From Catenibacterium mitsuoka_A (GTDB lineage: Bacteria > Bacillota_I > Bacilli_A > Erysipelotrichales > Coprobacillaceae), in the NCBI RefSeq assembly GCF_964259225.1, contig NZ_CAXVKN010000008.1: 43,123 nucleotides of DNA; one strand, 5' to 3'. The position numbers were made by a program, and so were the translations under genes. This document shows positions 25,243-33,628 of the stretch, one piece after another (the stretch's first letter is position 1; each line of letters opens with the position of its first letter). The notes beneath the pieces were generated by a model. That model saw nothing but the letters and a program-made list of their open reading frames with translations. It did no database searches and was not told the DNA's origin.

Positions 25243-26196
25243 ATGTTGAATTGGGGTGTAATAGGATTAGGAAGAATTGCCCAGAGATTCTGTGAGAGTC
25301 TCTCTCATTTTGATGAAGCATGCTTCTATGCAGGGGCATCACATAATCCAGAAAAAAGACAACAATTTAAAGAACTCTATCATCCAGAAAAACTCTATGA
25401 TGATTATATGAAGTTACTAGAAGATGAGAATGTAGACATTGTCTATATCGCATTGCCACATGCTTCTCACTACAAGTATGCATTAGAAGCAATGAAACAT
25501 CATAAAGCTGTTTTAGTAGAAAAACCAGCCACCTTGACAAGCAAAGAAATAAGAACACTCTGTGAATATTCAGAAAAGAATCATGTCTTCTTTATGGAAG
25601 CTATGAAATCTAGATTTATTCCAATGATCAATCAAGTACATAAAGAAATAGATAAAGGTATTATTGGAGATATTGTTTCTATAGAAAACCATTTCCAATC
25701 CATTGTACCTTATGATGAATATTCTTATATTTATGATCCAAAACAAGGTGGTGCTTTATATGATACAGGTATTTATAATATTGCGACTGTCTTAGATTTT
25801 GTGAAGAGTCCTGTTGTTTCTATTTCTAATGATGTGAAAGTAGAACATGGTGTAGATGTTCATGATTCGATTACTCTAGAATTTGAAAATGGTGTCAAAG
25901 CTTTTATGGAAGCGTCACTTGATGGACCAGTAAGAAAAGATATGATTATTACAGGTACTAAAGGGACTATCATACTAGATCCATTCTATCGTCCTACAAA
26001 AGCTGTTATTTCATTTAATGGTGAATCTTTTACAGGAGAAATCCCTTATGATATCGATGATTTCCATACTGAAATAGAAGCCTGTCATGAAGCTATTGCG
26101 TATATTAAGGTAGAAAGTAATCGTATGAGTCATCAGGATAGTATTGATTGTATAGAACTTATGGAACGTATTGGAGAAACAATATGCAGGTCATAG
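25243..26196 (+). CDS. Gfo/Idh/MocA family oxidoreductase
   Basis: 317 residues starting two bases after the mutM stop. The N-terminal Rossmann domain opens with WGVIGLGRIAQRF (GxGxxA-type NAD(P) site) and has DIVYIALPHASHY and the conserved VEKPATLTSKE. The C-terminal domain has a GGALYDTGIYNI segment, as in glucose-fructose oxidoreductase and dihydrodiol dehydrogenase-like members. Substrate unknown. It is an odd guest in a replication/repair operon, and coaE begins inside its 3' end (13-bp overlap), so it is co-transcribed. Confidence 0.88.
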   Translation: MLNWGVIGLGRIAQRFCESLSHFDEACFYAGASHNPEKRQQFKELYHPEKLYDDYMKLLEDENVDIVYIALPHASHYKYALEAMKHHKAVLVEKPATLTSKEIRTLCEYSEKNHVFFMEAMKSRFIPMINQVHKEIDKGIIGDIVSIENHFQSIVPYDEYSYIYDPKQGGALYDTGIYNIATVLDFVKSPVVSISNDVKVEHGVDVHDSITLEFENGVKAFMEASLDGPVRKDMIITGTKGTIILDPFYRPTKAVISFNGESFTGEIPYDIDDFHTEIEACHEAIAYIKVESNRMSHQDSIDCIELMERIGETICRS

Positions 26197-26756
26197 GACT
26201 CACTGGTGGTATTGCGAGTGGTAAAAGTACTGTCAGTTATTATCTGATCACTCATGGTTATGAAGTTATTGATGCAGATGATATCTCACGTCATGCCTTA
26301 GAACCAGGTACAGAGGCTTTTAAACAGGTTATAGAACATTTTCCTGTACTTGATAATGGAATCATCAATAGACAAAAACTTGCAGATATCATCTTTAATA
26401 ATCCGAATGAAAAGAACTATCTAGAAGGCATCTTACATCCCTATATTAGAAGTGTTATTGTACAAAAAATTAAACAATCTAAAAACAACATTGTCTTTAT
26501 TGATGTACCATTACTCTTTGAGGCAGGCTGGGATGATTTATGTGACTCTACAATAGTGGTCAGTTGTGACAAAGAAACACAGATTCAAAGAGTCTTATCC
26601 CGTGACCATTGTACACGTACGCAGGCATTAGACCGTATTAGAAATCAGATGTCTTTAGAAGACAAAGAACAACGTGCAGACTATATCATTAGAAACAATA
26701 CAAACTATTATGATTTAGAAAAAGAAATACTAAAAGTATTAAAGAAGGTGGAATAA
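26184..26756 (+). CDS. coaE: Dephospho-CoA kinase
   Basis: 190 residues from ATG 26184 (MQVIGLTGGIASGKSTV), preceded by GGAGAAAC; the frame is open further upstream only within the oxidoreductase gene. It carries out the last step of coenzyme A synthesis, phosphorylating the ribose 3'-OH. The P-loop GGIASGKST is at about residues 8-16, followed by VIDADDISRHAL, the VFIDVPLLFEAGW strand and the lid RVLSRDHCTRTQALDRIRNQ. Next to mutM and dnaB in many Firmicutes. Confidence 0.95.
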   Translation: MQVIGLTGGIASGKSTVSYYLITHGYEVIDADDISRHALEPGTEAFKQVIEHFPVLDNGIINRQKLADIIFNNPNEKNYLEGILHPYIRSVIVQKIKQSKNNIVFIDVPLLFEAGWDDLCDSTIVVSCDKETQIQRVLSRDHCTRTQALDRIRNQMSLEDKEQRADYIIRNNTNYYDLEKEILKVLKKVE

Positions 26757-26757
26757 G

Positions 26758-27996
26758 ATGTTATATGCGACAGATGTTTATTTAAGTGAACGCTCATTAC
26801 CATTAAGTCTTAATGATTGTGATATTCTCACTTATTTGTATGCCCCATTACTTAAAACACAGGCTTATAGTCTTTATATGTATTTGAATGTAGAATCCAT
26901 GCGTATGCGTCATTTCCATCAGCCTTGTGCAATCAGTCGCTTAACTATGGCTTTAAATCTAGACTTGGAAGAACTTGATCAAGCAAGAAAGACATTAGAA
27001 GGCTTAAGTTTACTTAAGTCCTACTATAAAGAATCAGAAGGACAGGGGGTCTATGTCTTTCACTTAATGACACCACTTTCTGTCAATGCTTTCTTTAGAA
27101 ATCAGATACTTGCAGGTTTATTACAGAAGACAATCGGTGTAGAAGAATATACTAAGACAAAGAATTACTTCCGTTCAGGATTAGAAAAGCTCACTGAATA
27201 TGAAGAAGTCACATCATGCTTTGAAGATGTCTTTACAATTGATTTATCACAAAACAAACCACTGAAACATGAATCAGGATATCAAGAAGAAGAAAGTGAA
27301 CGTCCAATTATTAATTATGATCTTACTCTCTTCTATGAAACATTGAAGGATTATCAGGTCTCTATGAAAATAGTGACGCGTAATGAAGATACAATTAAGC
27401 AGATTGCGACTCTTTATGCGATAGATCAATTATCTCTCGCATTAATGGTTAAGGATGCGATTGTGGAAGGTAAGTTTAATCGTAAAGCTTTAGTAGAACA
27501 GGCTAAACGTTACTATAGTGCTGATTCAGCAAGTTCACTTAAAGAGGTCTATCACACTCAGCCCATCCAGCATGCTTCACCACAAACTGATGATGATAAC
27601 TTAAACAAGCACTTTAGATATCTAGAGACAATCTCACCTTATCAGCTATTAAAGAATAAGCAGGGAGGAAAAGAACCAGCTCTTCATGATCTCAATATTG
27701 CGGAATCATTGATGGCTATGGGACTTACTCCTGCAGTCACTAATATGTTGATAGAATATGTTTTAGGCAGAAGTAATGGACGATTAGACAAGAACTATTG
27801 TGAAACAATAGGTGCTTCATGGGTGAGAAAAGGGTTAAAGACAGCTCGTGATGCGTATCAGGAGGTTCATAATACGAAAACTCAAAAAACAATCAAGAAG
27901 ACTACAAAGAAAAAAGAAAATAAACCTGTAGAAGTCAGTGCGCAGGATCAAGAAGAATTAAGACGATTAATGGAAGGTCTAGGAGGTGATCTATGA
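26758..27996 (+). CDS. dnaB: Replication initiation and membrane attachment protein DnaB (DnaB/DnaD type)
   Basis: 412 residues. It belongs to the Bacillus DnaB family, which helps load the replicative helicase at oriC and restart sites; it is not the helicase. N-terminal winged-helix-like region: LSLNDCDILTYLYAPLLKTQ and CAISRLTMALNLDLEELDQA. The C-terminal DnaB/DnaD motif region lies at about 295-370 (YLETISPYQLLKNKQGGKEP ... LIEYVLGRSNGRLDKNYCE ... IGASWVRKGLKTARDA). A lysine-rich tail (KKTTKKKENK) follows. It starts one base after the coaE stop and overlaps dnaI by ATGA. Confidence 0.9.
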   Translation: MLYATDVYLSERSLPLSLNDCDILTYLYAPLLKTQAYSLYMYLNVESMRMRHFHQPCAISRLTMALNLDLEELDQARKTLEGLSLLKSYYKESEGQGVYVFHLMTPLSVNAFFRNQILAGLLQKTIGVEEYTKTKNYFRSGLEKLTEYEEVTSCFEDVFTIDLSQNKPLKHESGYQEEESERPIINYDLTLFYETLKDYQVSMKIVTRNEDTIKQIATLYAIDQLSLALMVKDAIVEGKFNRKALVEQAKRYYSADSASSLKEVYHTQPIQHASPQTDDDNLNKHFRYLETISPYQLLKNKQGGKEPALHDLNIAESLMAMGLTPAVTNMLIEYVLGRSNGRLDKNYCETIGASWVRKGLKTARDAYQEVHNTKTQKTIKKTTKKKENKPVEVSAQDQEELRRLMEGLGGDL

Positions 27997-28889
27997 TGAT
28001 AAAAGCAGGACAGATTCTTTCTTTTGATAAAGAATTAGAAAATACAAGAAACCAAAGTTTGCAGGAGTTAGTCAAAAGACAGGATATTAGAGAATTTGTA
28101 GAAAAGAATCATTTAACTAAAAAAGCTCTAGAAGATGCCTGGGTAGATTTACTTGCCTATGTAGATGATCATGAACCTTGTTTACATTGCCATGGTATCA
28201 ATGAATGCCCTAAGATGAATAAAGGGCAGCAGATTACTTTAAGCTATGAAACTTACGTCCATCGTGATGTTAAAAGCTGTCAATATGGTCTTGAAAAGCA
28301 TGAAAATGATCAGCTTCTTTCTCGCTTTCATTACAACAATATGTCTACAAGACTTGCACTTATTAGCTTGAAAGATATGGCAGCTGAAGCAATGAATAAA
28401 AAAGATGCAAGTATGATGATTTTAACTAAGCAATTGATTGAATATGTCAATCGACCACAAACAAAAGGCTTCTTAGTATGTGGCGGACCAAATCGTACAA
28501 GAATCATGGCAGGTATGATGAATGAATTAGCTAGACGTGGCTATGAAGTAGGCTTATGTCATGTACCTACACTTATGGCAGATGTCAAAGCAAGCTTTAA
28601 TTCAAACGAAGATACATCTTTAGTGGATCTAGTAAAAAACATTCCTTATTTACTCTTAGATAGTGTAGGTGAAGAAAATGTTACTAACTGGTCTAGAGAT
28701 GAAGTTCTTGCGATGATTTTAGACTATCGTATCTTAAATGAATTACCTACTTTCATGACTTCTGCATATGGTTTTGAAGACTTGGAAACGATTTACACGA
28801 ATAAATATAATGATAAACGTGAACAGCTACGTGCAAAGAATATTGTTTCTAAAATGAAAGCGCTATGTTGTGAAATAATTATTGACTAA
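27993..28889 (+). CDS. dnaI: DnaI-like helicase loader with degenerate ATPase motifs
   Basis: 298 residues in the dnaI position after dnaB, start at ATG 27993 (AGGAGGTG just upstream). The N-terminal helicase-binding domain is recognisable, with a zinc-site pattern CLHCHGINEC (Cys63, Cys66, Cys72) plus His90 and Cys96. The C-terminal AAA+ domain keeps its strand order, but Walker A, normally GxxGxGKT, reads CGGPNRTRIMAG (about 163-174) with no P-loop Lys. Walker B is LLLDSVGEE (Asp223, Ser224), lacking the second acidic residue. A sensor-like MTSAY near residue 259 is present. It therefore probably does not bind or hydrolyse ATP in the usual way. No frameshift or stop is seen, so the gene looks maintained. 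Confidence 0.85.
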   Translation: MMIKAGQILSFDKELENTRNQSLQELVKRQDIREFVEKNHLTKKALEDAWVDLLAYVDDHEPCLHCHGINECPKMNKGQQITLSYETYVHRDVKSCQYGLEKHENDQLLSRFHYNNMSTRLALISLKDMAAEAMNKKDASMMILTKQLIEYVNRPQTKGFLVCGGPNRTRIMAGMMNELARRGYEVGLCHVPTLMADVKASFNSNEDTSLVDLVKNIPYLLLDSVGEENVTNWSRDEVLAMILDYRILNELPTFMTSAYGFEDLETIYTNKYNDKREQLRAKNIVSKMKALCCEIIID

Positions 28890-28910
28890 AAAAATTGATT
28901 GGAATAGAAT
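28883..28910 (+). promoter_or_regulatory. Possible promoter of pfkA
   Basis: TTGACT (28883-28888) and TAGAAT (28905-28910) are 16 bases apart. An alternative extended -10, TGCTAGAAT, lies at 28937-28945, and TATAAT at 28956-28961. No terminator separates dnaI from pfkA, so read-through is also possible. Confidence 0.4.
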
Positions 28911-28984
28911 TGTTGATGGTAAGGAACGAACAATTATGCTAGAATGGTTATTAAATATAATGCATAAGTTGAGAGGAGAAAAAA

Positions 28985-29944
28985 ATGGTTAAGTGTATTG
29001 GTGTTTTAACTTCTGGGGGAGATGCTCCTGGAATGAACGCTGCAATTCGTGCAGTAGCTAGAACTTGTCTTAACAAGGGTATCGAAGTTTATGGCGTTAG
29101 ACTTGGCTATAAAGGTCTTCATGAAGGTAAGTTCATGAAATTCGATCGTCATAGTACTCGTAACATCATCAATAATGGTGGTACTATTTTAAAATCTGCT
29201 CGTTTCCCTGAATTCAAAGATCCTGAAATCAGAAAAGAAGCAATCGAACAGATGAAAAAAGTAGGTATGGAAGCATTAGTAGTCATCGGTGGTGACGGCT
29301 CATACAATGGTGCTTTAAAACTTACAGAAATGGGAGTTAATTGTATTGGTCTTCCAGGAACAATTGACAATGATATTCCTGATACTGATTTCACAATTGG
29401 ATTTGATACTGCATTAAATACAATTGTTGAAGCATTAGACAGATTAAGAGATACTTCTTCTTCACATCAGAGATGTACTATCCTTGAAGTTATGGGTAGA
29501 AGATGTGGTGACCTTGCAATTAATGCAGGTATCGCAGCTGGTGCTGAACTAGTAATTACTTCTGATACTGGTTATGATGAAGATAAGATTATCGAAAGAT
29601 TAAAACAGTCAAAGGCATCTGATAAGGACCATGCAATCGTGGTTATTACTGAACATATCACTGATGTCAATGAACTTGCAAAGAAAGTCGAAGCTGCAAC
29701 AGGTTTCGAAACTCGTGCAAATGTCTTAGGTCATTTACAGCGTGGTGGTAGACCAACTGCAAGAGACCGTGTCTTAGCTAGCCGTATGGGTGTTAAGGCT
29801 GTAGAACTTCTTGAAGAAGGTAAAGGTGGACTTTGCGTAGGTGAAGTACATGGTCAGATTACTGCTTTCCCTATCACAGAAGTATTAAGTCATAAGCATG
29901 TAGCTGATGCTGGTATTTACGAAGACGCTAAGAAGTTACGTTAA
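28985..29944 (+). CDS. pfkA: 6-phosphofructokinase
   Basis: 319 residues, exactly the usual bacterial length. It phosphorylates fructose 6-phosphate with ATP, the committed step of glycolysis. IGVLTSGGDAPGMNAAIRAV (ATP site), VVIGGDGSYNGA, the catalytic PGTIDNDIPDTDFTIGFDTA with its Asp, and LGHLQRGGRPTARDR are present. The GGDGS form points to ATP rather than pyrophosphate as donor. A GAGAGGAG site precedes the ATG. pyk follows after 68 bases without a terminator, the classic pfkA-pyk pair. Confidence 0.97.
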   Translation: MVKCIGVLTSGGDAPGMNAAIRAVARTCLNKGIEVYGVRLGYKGLHEGKFMKFDRHSTRNIINNGGTILKSARFPEFKDPEIRKEAIEQMKKVGMEALVVIGGDGSYNGALKLTEMGVNCIGLPGTIDNDIPDTDFTIGFDTALNTIVEALDRLRDTSSSHQRCTILEVMGRRCGDLAINAGIAAGAELVITSDTGYDEDKIIERLKQSKASDKDHAIVVITEHITDVNELAKKVEAATGFETRANVLGHLQRGGRPTARDRVLASRMGVKAVELLEEGKGGLCVGEVHGQITAFPITEVLSHKHVADAGIYEDAKKLR

Positions 29945-30012
29945 TTTCTTGGTGGATTTGTTAAATATATATAACGGAGTGTAAATTTATTTGGTTGATT
30001 AAGGAGTCTAAA

Positions 30013-31443
30013 ATGGTTAAAGAAAAAATGAAAAAAACAAAAATTGTTTGTACTATTGGTCCTGCTTCACAGGATAAAGAAATGTTAAAGAAGCTTATTA
30101 AAGCTGGTATGAACGTAATGCGTTGTAACTTCTCACATGGTGACTATGAAGAACATGCTGGAAAGATGGATACTTTAAGAGAAGTAAACAAGGAATTAGG
30201 TACTGATGTAGCTATCATGCTTGATACTAAAGGTCCTGAAATCCGTACTGGTGCTTTCGAAGGTGGATTCACTGAATTCAAGAAAGGTCAGGTTTCAGTA
30301 ATCACTCCAGAAGAAATTGTTGGTTCTTCAGATCGTTTCACAATTTCTTATAAGGAATTATACAAGGATGTTAAGCCTGGTGCTTATATCTTAGTTAACG
30401 ATGGTCAGGTTGCATTATTAGTTGACCACGTTGAAGGTAAGGATATCTATTGTGTAGCTGCTAACGATGGTAGAGTTAAGAACACTCGTGGTATCAACGT
30501 TCCTGGTACTAAGTTACAGTTCGAATTCTTATCAGAAAAAGATAAGAACGACTTAATCTTCGGCTGCAAACAGGATGTAAACTTCATCGCTGCTTCATTC
30601 GTAAGAAGAAAACAGGATGTATTAGATATTAAGAAATTAATTGCTGAAAACGGTAAGCCAGATATCAAAGTATTACCAAAGATCGAATGTGTTGAAGGTG
30701 TTGAAAACATCGACGAAATCATCGAAGTAGCTGATGGTATCATGGTTGCTCGTGGTGACTTAGGTGTAGAAGTACCTGCTGAAGATGTACCTCTAATCCA
30801 GAAGTCAATCATCAAGAAATGTAATGCTGCTGGTAAGATCGTTATTACTGCAACTCAGATGCTTGAATCTATGCAGGAAAACCCAAGACCAACAAGAGCT
30901 GAAGTATCTGACGTAGCTAACGCTATCTATGATGGTACTGATGCTATCATGTTATCTGGTGAATCTGCTCAGGGTAAATATCCTGAAGAAGCAGTATTAA
31001 CTATGAACAAGATTGCTCATAAGATCGAAGAAAGCTTAGACTATGCTTCAATCTTAAGAAGAGCTATCAGAACTGCTGATAACTCTAACTCTTCAGAAGC
31101 TATCTGTATGTCAGTTGCTGAAATTGCTGCTAACTTCAACGTTTCAGCTATCATCGCATTCACTGAAACAGGTGCTACTGCTAAGCGTATGTCACGTTAT
31201 AGACCACATTGCCCAATCATCGCTCCAACTCCATCTGATGATACAGTTAAGAAATTAGCTCTTAACTGGGGTGTTAAGCCTGTACTTTGCAAATCTATGA
31301 AATCAAGAGAAGGTTTAATGGATCTTGCAATGGTTATCGCTAAGGAAAACGGAATTTCAGCTGGTGAACAGGTAATCGTAACTGGTGGTACTCCAGGTGT
31401 TTCTGGTTTAACAAGTTACTTAGAAATCGTTACAATCAAATAA
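30013..31443 (+). CDS. pyk: Pyruvate kinase
   Basis: 476 residues from ATG 30013, behind AAGGAG; a TTG at 29995 is in frame but precedes that site. It makes pyruvate and ATP from phosphoenolpyruvate. KTKIVCTIGPASQD, GMNVMRCNFSHGDYEEH, LDTKGPEIRTG, the catalytic LPKIECVEGVENIDEI and GIMVARGDLGVEVPAE are present. It lacks the extra C-terminal PEP-utiliser-like domain that Bacillus pyruvate kinase carries. Codon use is strongly biased (many AAC, GCT, GGT), as expected for a highly expressed gene. Confidence 0.97.
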   Translation: MVKEKMKKTKIVCTIGPASQDKEMLKKLIKAGMNVMRCNFSHGDYEEHAGKMDTLREVNKELGTDVAIMLDTKGPEIRTGAFEGGFTEFKKGQVSVITPEEIVGSSDRFTISYKELYKDVKPGAYILVNDGQVALLVDHVEGKDIYCVAANDGRVKNTRGINVPGTKLQFEFLSEKDKNDLIFGCKQDVNFIAASFVRRKQDVLDIKKLIAENGKPDIKVLPKIECVEGVENIDEIIEVADGIMVARGDLGVEVPAEDVPLIQKSIIKKCNAAGKIVITATQMLESMQENPRPTRAEVSDVANAIYDGTDAIMLSGESAQGKYPEEAVLTMNKIAHKIEESLDYASILRRAIRTADNSNSSEAICMSVAEIAANFNVSAIIAFTETGATAKRMSRYRPHCPIIAPTPSDDTVKKLALNWGVKPVLCKSMKSREGLMDLAMVIAKENGISAGEQVIVTGGTPGVSGLTSYLEIVTIK

Positions 31444-31455
31444 TTTTTGATAATT

Positions 31456-31483
31456 AGGAATAGGGTGACCTATTCCTTTTTTT
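31456..31483 (+). terminator. Terminator of pfkA-pyk
   Basis: AGGAATAGG and CCTATTCCT form a perfect 9-bp stem with a GTGA tetraloop, followed by seven Ts. Confidence 0.93.
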
Positions 31484-31488
31484 CTTTA

Positions 31489-31516
31489 TTGACAATTAAC
31501 TGAAGTGGTGTACAAT
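31489..31516 (+). promoter_or_regulatory. Promoter of thrS
   Basis: TTGACA (31489-31494) and TACAAT (31511-31516) with 16 bases between them, right after the pyk terminator and before the T-box leader. Confidence 0.85.
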
Positions 31517-31519
31517 AAA

Positions 31520-31737
31520 GGCACAAGCTACGAAACAGGATATGTCTTTAAGATAAAAGCTTACTAGAGAGGAAGAAATGGTGGAAACTTCCAAGATATT
31601 TACTTAAAGGTACTCCCTGTGATGCTGAACTCGAAAGAGATTCCGTAACTCGCGTTAAGAGATGAGAGGTTATGCATTGCATAACGAATAAAGGTGGTAA
31701 CACGAGACTTCGTCCTTTGATGAGGTCTCTTTTTATT
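31520..31737 (+). promoter_or_regulatory. T-box leader of thrS (tRNA-Thr responsive)
   Basis: The leader has stem I features (AGAGAGGAAG ... ACTTCC distal part), a candidate specifier ACT at 31612-31614 in GGTACTCC, and a small hairpin around GGTTATGCATTGCATAAC (31668-31685). The T-box AAGGTGGTAACACG (31691-31704) is followed by a terminator: GAGACTTCGTC pairing with GATGAGGTCTC, then Ts (31704-31735). The T-box core is nearly identical to that of the aro leader. The ACT assignment is by eye and supported by the downstream gene. Confidence 0.92.
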
Positions 31738-31751
31738 TATAGGAGGAGAAT

Positions 31752-33509
31752 ATGAGCGATTTTTTAAATGACAAAGATTTAAATACTTTAAATCATTCAT
31801 GTGCACACGTATTAGCACAGGCAGTTAAACATCTTTACCCACAAGCTAAATTTTGGGTAGGTCCAGTAGTAGAAGAAGGATTCTATTATGATATCGATTT
31901 AGGTGATCAGACTATTTCTGATGATGACTTACCTAAGATTGAAAAAGAAATGAAGAAAATCTGTAAAGATGGTAAGAGAATCGTGAGACATGAAGTCTCT
32001 AAAGAAGAAGCTTTAGAAGAATTCAAGGATGATGAATATAAGCTAGACTTAATCAATGGTTTAGAAGATGGTACAATCACTACTTATTCACAGGGTGATT
32101 TCACTGACTTATGTCGTGGTCCACATGTAGAAACAGTTAAACTATGTAAGAACTTCAAGTTAATCAAACATTCTGGTGCATACTGGAAAGGTGATAAGAA
32201 CAACAAGGTTCTTCAGAGAATTTATGGTGTATGTTTCCCAACTAAAGAAGAATTAGAAGCACATCTTCAGTTATTAGAAGAAGCAAAGGAAAGAGATCAC
32301 AGAAGACTTGGTAAAGAATTAGGTATCTTCATGTTTGCAGATATCGTAGGTAAAGGTTTACCAATGTGGTTACCAAATGGTTTCACTGTCAGACGTTTAT
32401 TATCTGATTACATCATGAACAAAGAATTAGAATTAGGTTATGAACATGTTATGACACCTTCTCTTGGTAACGTTAAGTTATACAAGAAATCTGGACATTG
32501 GGCTCATTATAAAGATGATATGTTCCCAGCTATGGAATTAGATGATGAAGCATATGTATTAAGACCTATGAACTGTCCACACCATATGGTTATGTATAAA
32601 TCTACATTACATTCATATCGTGATCTTCCAGTTAGAATTGCGGAAATTGCGAACGATTTCCGTTTTGAAGCAAGTGGTGCTTTAACTGGTATTGAACGTG
32701 CAAGAGCATTTACACAGAACGATTCACATATCTTCTGTCGTCCAGACCAGATTGCTCAGGAATTCAAGAATGTAGCACACTTAATCTTAGATGTGTATAA
32801 GGACTTTGGTTTCAAAGATTACTCATTCCGTTTATCATTAAGAGATAAGAACAACAAAGAAAAGTATTTCGGTAATGATGAATTATGGGAAAAGAGTGAA
32901 AACGAATTACGTGAAGTATTAAAAGAAATGAATGTAGAATTCTATGAAGCAGAAGGCGAAGCAGCATTCTATGGTCCTAAACTTGACGTACAGGTAAAGA
33001 GTGCATTAGGACATGATGTTACTTTATCTACAATCCAGTTAGACTACCAGTTACCAGAAAGATTCGAATTAACTTATGTTGATGAAAATGGTGATAAGGT
33101 AAGACCAGTTGTTATTCATAGAGCAATCTTAGGTTCATTAGACCGTTTCGTTGCCTTCTTATTAGAAGAAACAAAAGGTAATCTTCCTCTATGGTTAGCA
33201 CCTACTCAGGTTCAGGTTATTCCAGTTAAACTTGAATACCATGATGAATACGCAAAAGAAGTTGTAGCTAAGTTAAGAAAAGCACATTTCAGAGTAAATA
33301 ACGATAACAGAGATGAAAAGTTAGGTTATCGTATCAGAGAAGCACAGTTAAAGAAAATCCCTTATCAGTTAGTACTTGGTGATAACGAAAGAGATAATGG
33401 TACTGTGACTTATCGTAAACATGGTGAAAAGAAACAGACTACAGTGACTTTTGAAGAATTCGTAGAATTATTAAATACAGAAGTAGAAAACAAAACTTTA
33501 AGCCACTAA
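31752..33509 (+). CDS. thrS: Threonyl-tRNA synthetase lacking the TGS domain
   Basis: 585 residues; usual bacterial enzymes have about 640. The ATG at 31752 follows GGAGGAG and sits 15 bases beyond the T-box terminator, so the start is firm. The protein begins directly at the editing domain (HSCAHVLAQAV, His15/His19, typical of the N2 domain), so the roughly 60-residue N-terminal TGS domain is absent. The class II catalytic core follows, with MNCPHHM (zinc Cys), DFRFEASGALTGIERARAFT (motif 2 region) and VIHRAILGSLDRF (motif 3), then the anticodon-binding domain (VQVIPVKLEYHDEYA). It charges tRNA-Thr and should retain Ser-tRNA editing. Confidence 0.95.
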   Translation: MSDFLNDKDLNTLNHSCAHVLAQAVKHLYPQAKFWVGPVVEEGFYYDIDLGDQTISDDDLPKIEKEMKKICKDGKRIVRHEVSKEEALEEFKDDEYKLDLINGLEDGTITTYSQGDFTDLCRGPHVETVKLCKNFKLIKHSGAYWKGDKNNKVLQRIYGVCFPTKEELEAHLQLLEEAKERDHRRLGKELGIFMFADIVGKGLPMWLPNGFTVRRLLSDYIMNKELELGYEHVMTPSLGNVKLYKKSGHWAHYKDDMFPAMELDDEAYVLRPMNCPHHMVMYKSTLHSYRDLPVRIAEIANDFRFEASGALTGIERARAFTQNDSHIFCRPDQIAQEFKNVAHLILDVYKDFGFKDYSFRLSLRDKNNKEKYFGNDELWEKSENELREVLKEMNVEFYEAEGEAAFYGPKLDVQVKSALGHDVTLSTIQLDYQLPERFELTYVDENGDKVRPVVIHRAILGSLDRFVAFLLEETKGNLPLWLAPTQVQVIPVKLEYHDEYAKEVVAKLRKAHFRVNNDNRDEKLGYRIREAQLKKIPYQLVLGDNERDNGTVTYRKHGEKKQTTVTFEEFVELLNTEVENKTLSH

Positions 33510-33516
33510 TGCATTT

Positions 33517-33542
33517 GACTCCCTTAATGGGAGTCTTTTTTT
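33517..33542 (+). terminator. Terminator of thrS
   Basis: GACTCCC and GGGAGTC, a perfect 7-bp stem with a 5-base loop followed by seven Ts, 8 bases after the thrS stop. Confidence 0.92.
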
Positions 33543-33571
33543 GTCAAAAGACAAAAATCAGTATGTTTTGT

Positions 33572-33601
33572 TTGCTTTTAAAGTGTTTTAGCCCCTATAA
33601 T
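33572..33601 (+). promoter_or_regulatory. Promoter of proBA
   Basis: TTGCTT (33572-33577) and TATAAT (33596-33601) are spaced by 18 bases, about 27 bases before the proB start. The leader is too short for a T-box. Confidence 0.65.
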
Positions 33602-33628
33602 AGATTAAACAATAAAGGAGTGTTTTCG

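Noticed and set aside
29149..30815. Minus-strand ORFs within pfkA and pyk
   Set aside because: Antisense open frames caused by the biased codon use of highly expressed genes.
31600..31818. 72-codon minus-strand ORF over the thrS leader
   Set aside because: It covers the T-box structure and the thrS start; no protein features.
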